In this document: piece by piece, positions 8,739 through 17,225 of the stretch | Position numbering within the stretch: position 1 is the first letter of the stretch | Layout: every line of letters starts with the position of its first letter | Source of the DNA: DATJOJ01 sp035507035 | GTDB taxonomy: Bacteria; Acidobacteriota; Terriglobia; Terriglobales; Acidobacteriaceae | Direction of reading: 5' to 3' | NCBI GenBank assembly: GCA_035507035.1 | Contig: DATJOJ010000035.1 | Span: 186,001 to 250,000 of the forward strand | DNA length: 64,000 nucleotides | The notes under the pieces: model-generated | Databases searched by the model: none | What the model was told of the DNA's origin: nothing | Seen by the model: the letters and a program-made list of their open reading frames with translations, nothing else | Translations under genes and position numbers: made by a program

Positions 8739-9803
8739 TCAATCGCCAAAGCAGATACCGATCGCCCGCGCGGTGCGCACGATCTCGCCGGTTGGATCGA
8801 CCGTTCGCAAGCGGCCGATCGCATCGGCGATAGTCACACATTCAATCTGAGAGTTGTGCAGACAGACCATCTTGCCGAAGCCGCCGTTGGCAATCAGATC
8901 CACGGCCGCAACGCCGAAGCGCGTCCCCAGGATGCGGTCGAAGGGCGAAGGCGACCCGCCGCGCTGAATGTGTCCCAGCACGCTGACTCGGACCTCCTTG
9001 TGGGCCATCAAAGCGATGCCGTCCCCGATCAGATTCCCGACCGACCCACCGCGAGAAAGCTGTTTGAGTTCCGGCGGCAGCTTGATTCCCTCGGCGACCA
9101 CCACAATGGTGAAGCGCTTGCCGTAACCCTCCCGTTCGGTAACGTAATCACAGACTCGCTGCAGAGTGAACGGAATCTCAGGAATCAGAATGATATGGGC
9201 GCCGCCGGCGACACCAGCCTCCAGCGCGATCCATCCGGCATCGCGGCCCATCACTTCCACCACCATCACGCGGTGATGCGACTCCGCGGTGGTGTGAATT
9301 TTGTCGATTGCATCGGTTGCGGTGTGCAGGGCGGTGTCGAAACCGAAGGTAATCTCGGTTGCTGAAAGATCGTTGTCGATCGTCTTGGGTACACCCACGA
9401 TGTTGAAGCCCTTCAGGAAAAGCTGGTGGGCGATGGTCTGCGACCCGTCGCCACCAATGCTGATCACGGCATCGATTCCCATCTTGGCGGCATTGGCAAT
9501 CACCTGATCGGAAATATCACGAATGACCTCACGGCCATTTTCCATGATCTTGTGACAAAAAGGATTGCCGCGATTGGTGGTGCCGAGGATGGTGCCGCCG
9601 CGCGGCAGAATGCCGCTGACATCTTTGAGCGTAAGCTCGTGCGATCTTTCTGGCCAGATCAGGCCGTCAAAGCCATCGGGGATGCCGATGACTTTCCACT
9701 TGTACTTGAGAATTGCCGATTTGACCGCGGCGCGGATGACCGCGTTGAGACCGGGAGCGTCACCGCCCCCGGTGCAGATACCGATGCAGCGGATTTCAGG
9801 CAT
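8739..9803 (-). CDS. 6-phosphofructokinase, PfkA superfamily
   Basis: A 354-residue glycolytic kinase that phosphorylates fructose 6-phosphate. Motifs in order: TGGGDAPGLNAVIRA (about 11-25), SIGGDGS (G117-S121), the catalytic PKTIDND (D143), EVMGRDAGWIA and the AEG / GHIQRGG substrate blocks. The residue after GGD is Gly, as in ATP-using enzymes, but the residue before TIDND is Lys, as in pyrophosphate-using enzymes. The Gly/Lys combination is known from ATP-dependent members of the long-chain PFK clade (for example trypanosomal PFK), so ATP is the likelier donor. It sits upstream of a secreted propeller gene and downstream of a lipoprotein gene, with no glycolytic neighbours. Confidence 0.92.
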   Translation of the reverse strand: MPEIRCIGICTGGGDAPGLNAVIRAAVKSAILKYKWKVIGIPDGFDGLIWPERSHELTLKDVSGILPRGGTILGTTNRGNPFCHKIMENGREVIRDISDQVIANAAKMGIDAVISIGGDGSQTIAHQLFLKGFNIVGVPKTIDNDLSATEITFGFDTALHTATDAIDKIHTTAESHHRVMVVEVMGRDAGWIALEAGVAGGAHIILIPEIPFTLQRVCDYVTEREGYGKRFTIVVVAEGIKLPPELKQLSRGGSVGNLIGDGIALMAHKEVRVSVLGHIQRGGSPSPFDRILGTRFGVAAVDLIANGGFGKMVCLHNSQIECVTIADAIGRLRTVDPTGEIVRTARAIGICFGD

Positions 9804-9820
9804 CGTATTTACTTAATTGC

Positions 9821-10483
9821 TTACTGTGTAACCGTGAGCGTAGCCGTCGAAGTATAAGTTACGCCGGTGCCACTCAGATAGCTCGCCGTCAGCGTAATCG
9901 TTTCCCCTACCGTGGCACTACTAGTTGTTGTAACTGTCTCGGGAGTTACGCCCTGCGTCAGCGTCACGTCCGTAGCAGGATTGCCACTCGTATCGCTGGC
10001 GGTCCACGTGGCCGTTGCCGTCACGTCTACTGGGGCGCCACCGGCAACCTGAGCTTGAGCAGTAAAGGATTTCGTTCCCCCATTTGTAGGAATTGTGGCG
10101 GTATTTGGGCTGACCTTGATGCTGGTGACGTTCTGCAGCGCCACGGTGATAGTCGCCGTCCCACTGACTGTACCCGATGCGCCAGTAATCGTAGAGGTGC
10201 CCGGAGAAATTCCGGTCACCAGGCCGCTCGCAGCGATGCTTGCCACGTCCGGCGTGTCGCTGCTCCAAGTCACATTGCTCAAGGATTTTTGAGAGCCATC
10301 GTTATAAGTGCCAACCGCGCTTTCCTGCACAGTGCCGTTTTCATTGATGGTAGCAGTAGGGCCAACGGTCATGGACGTGAGCACGGGATCGACAAAGAAT
10401 CCATTGCAGCCTACGGCTGCGGCGACCAGGACTAAGGTCCCAATGGCGCCGGCAATCTTAAGTTTCTTGTTACGGCTCAACAT
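9821..10483 (-). CDS. Lipoprotein with bacterial Ig-like (BIG2) domains
   Basis: A 220-residue protein. A lipoprotein signal peptide ends in a lipobox before Cys (LVAAAVGC, C26 from the ATG at 10483), so it is predicted to be anchored to a membrane by lipid. The mature part has a BIG2-type domain (about 30-120: SMTVGPTATINENG, YNDGSQKSLSNVTWSSDTPDVASI, GLVTGISPGTSTITG) and a second, more divergent one with ATWTASDTSGNPATDV. Such domains usually mediate surface adhesion or spacing. AAAGGC lies upstream of the chosen ATG; an in-frame TTG at 10510 is less likely. It is very rich in Thr, Ser and Val. Confidence 0.8.
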   Translation of the reverse strand: MLSRNKKLKIAGAIGTLVLVAAAVGCNGFFVDPVLTSMTVGPTATINENGTVQESAVGTYNDGSQKSLSNVTWSSDTPDVASIAASGLVTGISPGTSTITGASGTVSGTATITVALQNVTSIKVSPNTATIPTNGGTKSFTAQAQVAGGAPVDVTATATWTASDTSGNPATDVTLTQGVTPETVTTTSSATVGETITLTASYLSGTGVTYTSTATLTVTQ

Positions 10484-10656
10484 GGTGACAATGCCTTTCA
10501 GAAGTGGCAAAAAGGACGCTCTCCTATCCCGCGGAAATAAAAATTGTAGCAGAGAGAGGCCTAGCTAGAGTCACACCAAAGTGCGGGCTGAGCCCTTAAG
10601 GACTCGAACCAAAATGGGAACGCGCTCGCCCGAAAAGCTTGCATGTAAATAAATGT

Positions 10657-10681
10657 AAGCGCGCCTGGAAGTTGCGCTTTT
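10657..10681 (-). terminator. Weak terminator-like hairpin
   Basis: AAGCGC and GCGCTT arms 11 bases apart. On the minus strand the hairpin lies directly downstream of the DUF2203 gene and is followed by ACATTTATTT. The stem is short, so the call is weak. Confidence 0.3.
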
Positions 10682-10688
10682 GGCAGGC

Positions 10689-11123
10689 CTAGTTCGACCG
10701 TTTCGCTTTGGCGATGCGCTCGTCGATGGGCTTGCGTCCGGCAAAACCTTCAGCGACCCCGTGCCAGTGAGTGATACCTTTCTCGCCCAGCTTCCAGCAG
10801 AGCAGCACGGTACGGCCTTCGACCTCGCAGGGAAAGTCGAGCAGGCCGATGTCGATATCTTTCACCTGGACGCCGGTCGCATCGATTTCAGCCAGCGCGT
10901 CCTTCACCTTCTGAATGGTCTTTTCCCGTTCGGCTTTGCGCCGCGCCATGTGGACGATATTCACCAGGATGCCGCCCTGCACAAACACGCGATGAGCGAG
11001 CTCTTGGAACTCCGTGTCCACCGATTCGATGAACTTCTTGCCGTCGATCGCAGTACGCAGAAGGGACTCAAGAACCGGCAGAAGGTCTTGGGCTTCGTCG
11101 AGCGTGAAAGTGCGGTCGGCCAT
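10689..11123 (-). CDS. DUF2203 family protein
   Basis: A 144-residue soluble, helix-rich protein. It matches the DUF2203 pattern: an N-terminal FTLDEAQDLLPVLESLLR block, a charged central helix pair, the IDIGLLDFPCEVEGRTVLLCWKLGE core, and a GITHWHGVAEGFAGRKPI block near the end. The family has no established function. The HWH and Cys residues in the second half are conserved-looking. It is isolated between the lipoprotein gene and a repeat-rich intergenic region. Confidence 0.85.
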   Translation of the reverse strand: MADRTFTLDEAQDLLPVLESLLRTAIDGKKFIESVDTEFQELAHRVFVQGGILVNIVHMARRKAEREKTIQKVKDALAEIDATGVQVKDIDIGLLDFPCEVEGRTVLLCWKLGEKGITHWHGVAEGFAGRKPIDERIAKAKRSN

Positions 11124-11144
11124 AGGTATGGGACCATTCTACTG

Positions 11145-11613
11145 CAAGGGGCTCGTTCGTCCTACGTCCTTCGTCGTACGCAAAACCGTCCTTCGTCTTC
11201 GGTCGTTGGTCGTTGGCAAAATCACATGGGGACAGCCGCCCTCGGGTGTTAGGTCGAGCAAAGGTCAACGAATGGCAGCTAACGGGGAATCGGACTTATG
11301 CCTTCAGAGCGCGCCTGTATGACGGAGATCAGCTTGTAGCGAGGGCGCCCTGCTCGGAGATTGGGGGACTTCGGTATCGAACTCTTGATAGCGCACAATC
11401 GTTGCGGCAGACAGAAATCGTGAGACATGCGCTCGAAGCATGCGGAATCTCCTCACTAGCTTTGTTCCCGGGGAAGACGTTAATCGTAATACGGAAGTGG
11501 AAAAAGGTGTAGGTTTTTCAACGAGACTGCTGAGCTGCGCTCAGCCGGACAGCCGAGGGCGGCTGTCCCCACGTGATTTTGCCAAGGACGAAGGACCGAG
11601 GACGAAGGACGGG
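11145..11613. repeat. MITE-like inverted repeat element, family B, with ~300-bp unknown centre
   Basis: Two long arms in opposite orientation, at about 11157-11240 and 11549-11610. Both contain GTCCTTCGTC / GGTCGTTGG units, then GGCAAAATCAC, then GGGGACAGCCGCCCTCGG (seen as reverse complement on the right). The right arm also folds internally (GGACAGCC / GGCTGTCC). The ~300 bases between the arms hold no convincing gene; a 99-codon reading frame there overlaps the repeat arm and has no family signature. A small hairpin (GCTGAG / CTCAGC) lies at about 11530. This accounts for the whole gap between DUF2203 and nadA. Confidence 0.6.
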
Positions 11614-11615
11614 CT

Positions 11616-12728
11616 TTACTGAATCTCCAGCATGCGATCGAGTGCCACGCGCGCCCAGTGCTTCACATCATCTTTCACTTTGATCTGGTTCACGATGTTG
11701 CCTTCTGTCAAATTCTCCAGCGCCCAGCAGAGATGCTGAGGAGAAATCCGGAACATCGTAGTGCACAAGCAGCCGGAATCGTCGAGAGTAATGACTTTCT
11801 TTCCTTCGTGGGCAAATTCCTTGCCCATGCGATTTACCAGATGAATCTCAGTGCCCACTGCGAACATCGTTCCCGCTGGCGCGCCATCGATCATCTTCAA
11901 CAAACCTTCGGTTGAGCCGATTCCATCCGCCTTCTGGCAAACTTCCCACCGGCATTCGGGATGCACAATCACGCGAATGCCCGGATATTTGGCGCGAACG
12001 TTGTCGACGTGCTCAGGAAGAAATCGCTGATGCACCGAGCAGTGGCCTTTCCACAAAATCACTTTTGCGGCACGAAGACGCTCTGGCGTGATTCCGCCGT
12101 TCAGCAGGTAGGGATCCCAGACGATCATTTCATTCAACGGAATGCCCATGCGGTATCCAGTATTGCGGCCGAGGTGCTGATCGGGAAGGAAAAGCAATTT
12201 GGAATTTTTGTCGAAACCCCACTTGAATGCGGCTGCGGCATTCGAAGACGTACAAACCACGCCGCCGCGCTCGCCGCAAAAAGCTTTAATTGCGGCTGCG
12301 GAATTCATATAAGTGATCGGCGTGATGCCTGCGCCGGAATCGTTGGTTAGACCAGCCGCAACCATGTGCTCCCAGCAATCTTCCACCTGCGTGATTTCCG
12401 CCATATCGGCCATGGAGCAGCCGGCGTTGAGATCGGGAAGTATGGTCACCTGGCCCGGGCGGCTGAGAATATCGGCGCTTTCGGCCATGAAGTGCACGCC
12501 ACAGAAAACGATGTATTTGCTGGCTGTAGCGGCGGCTTCTTGCGAAAGTCTGTACGAATCGCCGCGGAAATCCGCAAAGCGGATCACTTCATCGCGTTGA
12601 TAATGATGGCCCAGGACCACGCATTCGCTGCCCAATGCCTCGCGGCAAGCGGCAATGCGAGCGTCCATTGTATGGTCGGGTAGTACGAGATAATTTTCCA
12701 AACTGCAAACAGCAGTTGCGGTTGCCAT
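11616..12728 (-). CDS. nadA: Quinolinate synthase NadA
   Basis: A 370-residue [4Fe-4S] enzyme that condenses iminoaspartate with dihydroxyacetone phosphate to quinolinate in NAD synthesis. Family motifs: LGHHYQRDEVIRFADFRGDS near the start, FCGVHFMAESADIL, the cluster-ligand region NAGCSMADM (C about 104), KGHCSVHQRF, VIVHPECRWEVC and the C-terminal DDSGCLCTTM. Length is typical of the longer NadA forms. No nadB or nadC lies nearby. The ATG is preceded by GGCGAGAACACA, a weak ribosome-binding site. Confidence 0.95.
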   Translation of the reverse strand: MATATAVCSLENYLVLPDHTMDARIAACREALGSECVVLGHHYQRDEVIRFADFRGDSYRLSQEAAATASKYIVFCGVHFMAESADILSRPGQVTILPDLNAGCSMADMAEITQVEDCWEHMVAAGLTNDSGAGITPITYMNSAAAIKAFCGERGGVVCTSSNAAAAFKWGFDKNSKLLFLPDQHLGRNTGYRMGIPLNEMIVWDPYLLNGGITPERLRAAKVILWKGHCSVHQRFLPEHVDNVRAKYPGIRVIVHPECRWEVCQKADGIGSTEGLLKMIDGAPAGTMFAVGTEIHLVNRMGKEFAHEGKKVITLDDSGCLCTTMFRISPQHLCWALENLTEGNIVNQIKVKDDVKHWARVALDRMLEIQ

Positions 12729-13085
12729 TGTGTTCTCGCCTTCAGCTCGGACAGCAAAGCCAGCCGCTTTGGCGGTGGTGATCGCTGGTCCTGAACGGGG
12801 ATGTTGAAAGCCTGTCAGCGGCTCCAGTCGGTTCGCTGCGCGGATTGTCTAAAAAGCGCCGCACCCAACCGGCGGGGATGTTGAAGCCGTCAGCAAATCT
12901 TCATCAGTAAATAGGATGCTCATTCGCGGCGAAAAGAGTCTGGATTTTGAGCGACCCATTCAACCGCAAAACTGAGTAACCTGATCAGTATTGTGCACTG
13001 GAACAGTGGCAGAATGCAAATGTACGGAGGAGGCGGTTGTGGGCTACTTTCATTTTGAGACTGCTGGCGACCGTGGCATACTTGA
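12729..13085. other. Intergenic gap with a direct repeat
   Basis: No gene is seen in this 357-bp gap. It holds a near-perfect direct repeat: CGGGGATGTTGAAAGCCTGT (12796 onward, followed by CAGC) and CGGGGATGTTGAAGCCGT (12873 onward, followed by CAGC), 77 bp apart. The right end borders the transposase remnant. Confidence 0.5.
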
Positions 13086-13238
13086 GTTTATTTCGCCTAC
13101 AACTTCATCAAGATTCACCGTACCCTGCGCATGAGTCCTGCGATGGCCGCTGGCGTCACAGATCGGCTGCGGAGCGTGGAAGACCTTGTAGCCCTCTGGG
13201 AAGTCTACGAACAGCGGAGGGCGGAAAGAGCGGCGTAA
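13086..13238 (+). pseudogene. C-terminal remnant of a transposase
   Basis: About 50 codons before a TAA read YFAYNFIKIHRTLRMSPA, then MAAGVTDRLRSVEDLVALWE. This closely resembles the C-terminal end of DDE transposases of the kind often annotated IS1-like (the YNF-x-RIHRTLR-x-TPAM-x-AGVTD pattern). An in-frame TGA at 13083 closes the frame on the left, and the catalytic part is absent, so this is a decayed fragment. No terminal inverted repeats were identified beside it. It is evidence of past insertion between nadA and the degP-like gene. Confidence 0.6.
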
Positions 13239-13258
13239 ACGCTAGAATCGTGATTTGA

Positions 13259-13507
13259 GTGGCGCGTGAACTCTTCATACTCTTTTTTTGTGCGACGATC
13301 GCCTTCCTCCTTGGAAACGGTTATTACAAATCCTTTCGCAGTGGTGTCCTTACTACAATCAAAGGCCGCACCTCTCGCCGGGACAAGGAACCGATCAGCT
13401 ACTGGATTGGCATGGCTATAGGGACTTTCGCATTTCTCGTCATGGTATCCGCGACTGCGATTATGGCGTTCCTGATATGCGTGGGTTTATCCGGGACTTC
13501 AAAGTAG
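13259..13507 (+). CDS. Small two-helix membrane protein, unknown function
   Basis: An 82-residue protein with two clear transmembrane segments (about 4-20 and 51-76) separated by a basic loop (KSFRSGVLTTIKGRTSRRDKEP). It starts at GTG; a TAGAAT box lies 10 bp upstream and there is no ribosome-binding site, so the transcript would have a very short leader. It begins 20 bp after the transposase remnant and ends 21 bp before the stop of the convergent protease gene. No family is recognised. Confidence 0.5.
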   Translation: MARELFILFFCATIAFLLGNGYYKSFRSGVLTTIKGRTSRRDKEPISYWIGMAIGTFAFLVMVSATAIMAFLICVGLSGTSK

Positions 13508-13528
13508 CCCACTACCGAAGCGCTTGGT

Positions 13529-14671
13529 TTAGACCTGTTCTCGGATTTCGCCCAACGTCACTTGCACGTCCATCTTGTTTTTGCCGCGATAAAACGTGAT
13601 CCGCACGCTGTCGCCTGCGCGATGTTTGTTCATCATCTGTGCCAGGTCCTGCTGGTCCTCGACTTTTTCGCCGTCGATTGCAACGATCAAGTCTCCGCCA
13701 ATCATGATCGGTACATTACCGAGAAAAGCGCGTTCATTGCCGCCGCGCAAGCCGGCGCGATCCGCGGCACCGCCGGAAACGACTTGCACGATGAGCAAGC
13801 CATAATCGGAAGCCAATCCCAATTGATTGGCGAGATCAGGATCGATCGGAATGGTGCGCACTCCGAGCGCAGGCCGCCGCACCCGGCCCAGCGTGACCAG
13901 ATCGTTCAGGACAGCTTTGGCGGTGTTGATCGGAATCGCGAATCCGATGCCGGCGCTTTGTCCGACATTGGAAGCGATCATGGTGTTAATTCCGATGACT
14001 TCCCCATGCCAGTTAAGCAGGGGCCCGCCGGAATTGCCGGGGTTGATGGCGGCATCGGTTTGAATGGCGTCATCGATGTACATGCCATCCGGCTCCTGTA
14101 CTTGCCGGATCGAGCTCACGATGCCGCGAGTGAGCGTGCCGGAAAGTCCGAAAGGATTGCCGATGGCGTAGACTTTTTGTCCGACCTGAAGATGGGTGGA
14201 GTCGCCCAGGGTCATCGGCTGCAAATCAGGACCCTTGATTTGAACGATGGCGAGATCATGCGACCGGTCTGTGCCCACAATCGTTGCGCGATATTTCTTG
14301 CGATTGTGCAGCGTTACTTCGACCTGTCGCGCCTCAGCAATCACGTGATAGTTGGTGAGGATGTGGCCTTCTTTGTCGATGATGAAGCCCGATCCCTGGC
14401 CCTCCTCGGGAACCAGGCCATAGAAGAAATCGAAGGTCACTGCGCGCGAGGTGATGTTGACGACGGAACCGATGTTCTTGCGGTAGACATCGATATTGTT
14501 CTGCTCTTCGGCATCGAGCGACTCGGAACCGCTGGCAGCCTCACTGATCTCCAACTTATTGGGACGACTGATAATGCTCGTGAATACCGCGGGATTACGG
14601 CGATAGGTCGTGAAATAGAAAAATGCGCTAGCTAGAATGACGCCCAACAATACTGGCCGCAAGAGCTTCAT
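13529..14671 (-). CDS. DegP/HtrA-like membrane-anchored serine protease
   Basis: A 380-residue trypsin-like protease of the envelope stress type. Residues 1-20 form a transmembrane signal anchor. The catalytic triad is H109 (LTNYHVI), D139 (RSHDLAIV) and S214 (NPGNSGGPLLN). A PDZ domain follows (about 275-370: RPALGVRTIPIDPD, GGAADRAGLRGG, IVAIDGEKV). It would degrade or refold misfolded periplasmic proteins, with the PDZ domain sensing exposed C-termini. Length and single PDZ are closer to DegS/HhoB-type proteins than to DegP with two PDZ domains. It is monocistronic as far as can be seen. Confidence 0.92.
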   Translation of the reverse strand: MKLLRPVLLGVILASAFFYFTTYRRNPAVFTSIISRPNKLEISEAASGSESLDAEEQNNIDVYRKNIGSVVNITSRAVTFDFFYGLVPEEGQGSGFIIDKEGHILTNYHVIAEARQVEVTLHNRKKYRATIVGTDRSHDLAIVQIKGPDLQPMTLGDSTHLQVGQKVYAIGNPFGLSGTLTRGIVSSIRQVQEPDGMYIDDAIQTDAAINPGNSGGPLLNWHGEVIGINTMIASNVGQSAGIGFAIPINTAKAVLNDLVTLGRVRRPALGVRTIPIDPDLANQLGLASDYGLLIVQVVSGGAADRAGLRGGNERAFLGNVPIMIGGDLIVAIDGEKVEDQQDLAQMMNKHRAGDSVRITFYRGKNKMDVQVTLGEIREQV

Positions 14672-14747
14672 AGATAAGTCGATTGACTTATTTCGATTGT
14701 AATCAAATGCTGAGGTCGGCCGCTCGTGCTGGTTCTCGCTCTATGAT

Positions 14748-15389
14748 TCAGGCTTGGCTCTTTGCTGCAACTCGCAGTTTGCCGTATACCTCGCGAACCT
14801 TATCTCTCGTTTCTTCCAGCGTCCCTAAGTTGTCAATCACGTAGTCGGCCGCCTTGATTTTTTCTTCATCCGGAACCTGCGCGGCCGTGCGGCGCATGAT
14901 CTCCTGCCGGGCTGCCTCCACGCTCACTTTCGTTTTCGCCGCCCAACGCTCTATTCGCTGCTCGGGACGGCAGGTGACCACGATGATCCGATCAAAGTGC
15001 GAGGCGACGTTCGCTTCCAAGATCAGGGCTGCCTCGACAATCGCAATGGCGCGCGCATCCTTGCGCCCGATTTCCTCCATCCACTCATCCTGCTTCTTAA
15101 TTACGGCGGGATGCACAATGTGGTTCAATTCTTCAATTCGCGAAGTCTGTTTTGAGCCTGGCGCACCGAACGCGGCCGCTGCCAGCCGGGCGCGATTCAC
15201 CTTTCCATCTGGATTAAGAATCCCCATGCCGAAATGGCGGATCACTTCCTCGTAGACTTCTTGGCCCGGCTGCATGAGTTCATGGGCGATCCCGTCGGCC
15301 TGAATCAAGTGCGCACCCATCGAGACCAGCATTTCGCCGACCGTGGATTTTCCCGAAGCAATTCCGCCGGTCAGTCCGACCTTCAACAA
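14748..15389 (-). CDS. coaE: Dephospho-CoA kinase CoaE
   Basis: A 213-residue P-loop kinase for the last step of coenzyme A synthesis (phosphorylation of the ribose 3'-OH of dephospho-CoA). It has the Walker A motif GLTGGIASGKST (residues 6-17), the HPAVIKKQDEWM helix, IVVTCRPEQRIERW and the lid with RRTAAQVPDEEKIKAADYVIDN. The start is a TTG preceded by GAGGGCC. It lies 38 bp downstream of folD on the same strand, so the two are probably co-transcribed. Confidence 0.95.
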   Translation of the reverse strand: MLKVGLTGGIASGKSTVGEMLVSMGAHLIQADGIAHELMQPGQEVYEEVIRHFGMGILNPDGKVNRARLAAAAFGAPGSKQTSRIEELNHIVHPAVIKKQDEWMEEIGRKDARAIAIVEAALILEANVASHFDRIIVVTCRPEQRIERWAAKTKVSVEAARQEIMRRTAAQVPDEEKIKAADYVIDNLGTLEETRDKVREVYGKLRVAAKSQA

Positions 15390-15427
15390 GTGGCCCTCGT
15401 ATTAATTGTCACGGGTTCGTTCCATGG

Positions 15428-16366
15428 CTAGGTCTGGGGCACCGTAACTTCGTGGCCCCGGCGCAGCTTTGCGGCCCGTACGGTATTCGACATCAGCATG
15501 GCGATGGTCATCGGCCCGACGCCGCCGGGAACTGGAGTGATGGCCCCAGCGACTTCCACAACCTCAGGATGAACGTCTCCGACCAATGTGGAACCTTTCG
15601 CGCGAAATGCTTCTTCTCGTTTTGCATTTCCCGCGAACAAGCGGTCGAACTGCGCAGGATCTGTCACTTGGTTCATGCCGACGTCGATGACTGTTGCTCC
15701 TGGCTTAACAAATTCGCGCGTGATCATGCCAGCTCGGCCAATTGCAGCCACAAGAATGTCTGCGCGTCGGCAAACGGCCGGCAGATCGCGGGTCTTGGAG
15801 TGACAAACTGTGACCGTCGCATTGGCGTTGATGAGCAGCATAGCGGTCGGTTTGCCCACGATATCGCTGCGCCCTACAACAACGGCTTCCTTTCCGGCAA
15901 TCACAATGCCGCTGCGCTTGAGGATCTCCATAATTCCAGCCGGTGTGCAGGCGACTAATCCCGGCTGGTTGGTCGAGAGAAATCCCACGTTCATGGGATG
16001 AAAGCCATCCACATCTTTCGCCGGATCGACGGCCAGGAGAATCTTCTTCGCGTCCACCTGCGACGGCAGGGGAAGCTGCACCAGAATTCCGTCGACCTCA
16101 TCGCGTCGGTTGAGATCACCAATCAGCGCCAGCATTTGCTCGGTCGAGACATTTTCTGACGGCGTGTGTTTTTCGCTGCGGATGCCAGTCTCTTCCGAAA
16201 CTCGCACCTTGCCGCGGACGTAAATCTCCGACGCCGGATTGTGTCCTACCAGTACGACCGCCAGCCCGGGACGAATCCCGGCTGCGGTCATCGACTTCAC
16301 TTCAGCCGCTACCTCGGCGCGAATTTGGCTGGCGATTTTATTCCCATCCAAAATAATTGCGGACAT
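15428..16366 (-). CDS. folD: Bifunctional methylene-THF dehydrogenase / methenyl-THF cyclohydrolase FolD
   Basis: A 312-residue cytosolic one-carbon enzyme that interconverts 5,10-methylene-THF and 10-formyl-THF. Motifs include YVRGKVR with the catalytic lysine near residue 57, DGILVQLPLPSQVD, the KDVDGFHPMNVG loop, VVVGRSDIVGKPTAMLL for NADP binding, and the C-terminal PVPGGVGPMTIAMLMSNT. The ATG at 16366 matches the usual family N-terminus (MSAIILDGNKIA). An ATG three codons earlier is possible. Followed by coaE. Confidence 0.95.
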   Translation of the reverse strand: MSAIILDGNKIASQIRAEVAAEVKSMTAAGIRPGLAVVLVGHNPASEIYVRGKVRVSEETGIRSEKHTPSENVSTEQMLALIGDLNRRDEVDGILVQLPLPSQVDAKKILLAVDPAKDVDGFHPMNVGFLSTNQPGLVACTPAGIMEILKRSGIVIAGKEAVVVGRSDIVGKPTAMLLINANATVTVCHSKTRDLPAVCRRADILVAAIGRAGMITREFVKPGATVIDVGMNQVTDPAQFDRLFAGNAKREEAFRAKGSTLVGDVHPEVVEVAGAITPVPGGVGPMTIAMLMSNTVRAAKLRRGHEVTVPQT

Positions 16367-16439
16367 GATTTCCATTCACAAAATGCCTGAAGCCAAATTG
16401 TACCGTGTGAGGCGGACACTATTGTCGCCGCCCGCGGTC

Positions 16440-17183
16440 CTACGTGCGCCGGTAGAACGGAAACTCCCGGCTGCCGGCGAAGCGCAAATGTCCCTCGGCA
16501 AATTCGCGGCAGCGGTCGAGCGCCGCCTGCAGTTCTTGAAGCGATGCCTCCCTTTCCGATTCACTGGCTTCGGGGTGCACGTAAATTTTTCGACTGACGC
16601 GCATGAGCGCTCGCGAAAACGGCTTCGGAATCATCAACCGGTCCCAGGTGTTCAACACCCACGCGTCAGTCAAGGCGATGTGAAACACCGTCATTGGTAC
16701 GCCGGTCGCGCGCGACAGAAGTACCGGCCCGGGCTTCACCACATACCGTGGCCCGCGCGGCCCGTCGAGGGTAAATGCCACCGTCCAGCCCTGCTCAAGA
16801 TCTCGGCGCATCCCGAGTACTGCCCGCACCGCGAACTTGCTGCTCGATCCGCGAATTTTCACGAAGCCGAACTTCTGCATGATGCGGCCGGTGTATTCCC
16901 CATCGAAGCTGTCACTACTCATGACGCGAATCTTCAAATCGCGCCACAAATACATCGCCGGAATCATGCAGGTATGCCAGAAGGAATAGACAATCGGCCG
17001 TTCTTCGAGGCTTTCCGGCGACCCTTCTTCCCAGGAAACCGCGAATCGGATGGTAGGGCCGATGGAGCGAATCACCAGGTATCCCGCCCAGGTAATCATC
17101 CATAGCTGAAATCGTTGCCAGCGAGTGAAGCGGCCGGGAGCAGCAGTTCCGGTCTCAACTGGCGCCGTGGTGGCAGTACTCAC
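16440..17183 (-). CDS. DUF374 lysophospholipid acyltransferase-like protein
   Basis: A 247-residue protein of the LPLAT superfamily, DUF374 branch. A basic, hydrophobic N-terminal segment (FTRWQRFQLWMITWAGYLVIRS) would associate with the membrane. The acyltransferase core includes YSFWHTCMIPAMYL (variant of the usual histidine box), SSDSFDGEYTGRIMQKFGF, FTLDGPRGPRYVVKPG and GVPMTVFHIA. The family is linked to lipid A-type or phospholipid acylation, but the acceptor is not known. It precedes folD on the same strand by 73 bp. Confidence 0.85.
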   Translation of the reverse strand: MSTATTAPVETGTAAPGRFTRWQRFQLWMITWAGYLVIRSIGPTIRFAVSWEEGSPESLEERPIVYSFWHTCMIPAMYLWRDLKIRVMSSDSFDGEYTGRIMQKFGFVKIRGSSSKFAVRAVLGMRRDLEQGWTVAFTLDGPRGPRYVVKPGPVLLSRATGVPMTVFHIALTDAWVLNTWDRLMIPKPFSRALMRVSRKIYVHPEASESEREASLQELQAALDRCREFAEGHLRFAGSREFPFYRRT

Positions 17184-17225
17184 GTGAACATTCTATCGTC
17201 GGGGGGCGAGTGGTTCGTTATCCGA

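Noticed and set aside
10598..10640. Possible tRNA end (minus strand GGTTCGAGTCC)
   Set aside because: The T-loop-like string is there but no 5-bp T stem, acceptor stem or anticodon arm can be drawn around it.
11213..11512. A 99-codon frame inside the family B element
   Set aside because: It begins inside the repeat arm and shows no family signature; treated as non-coding.
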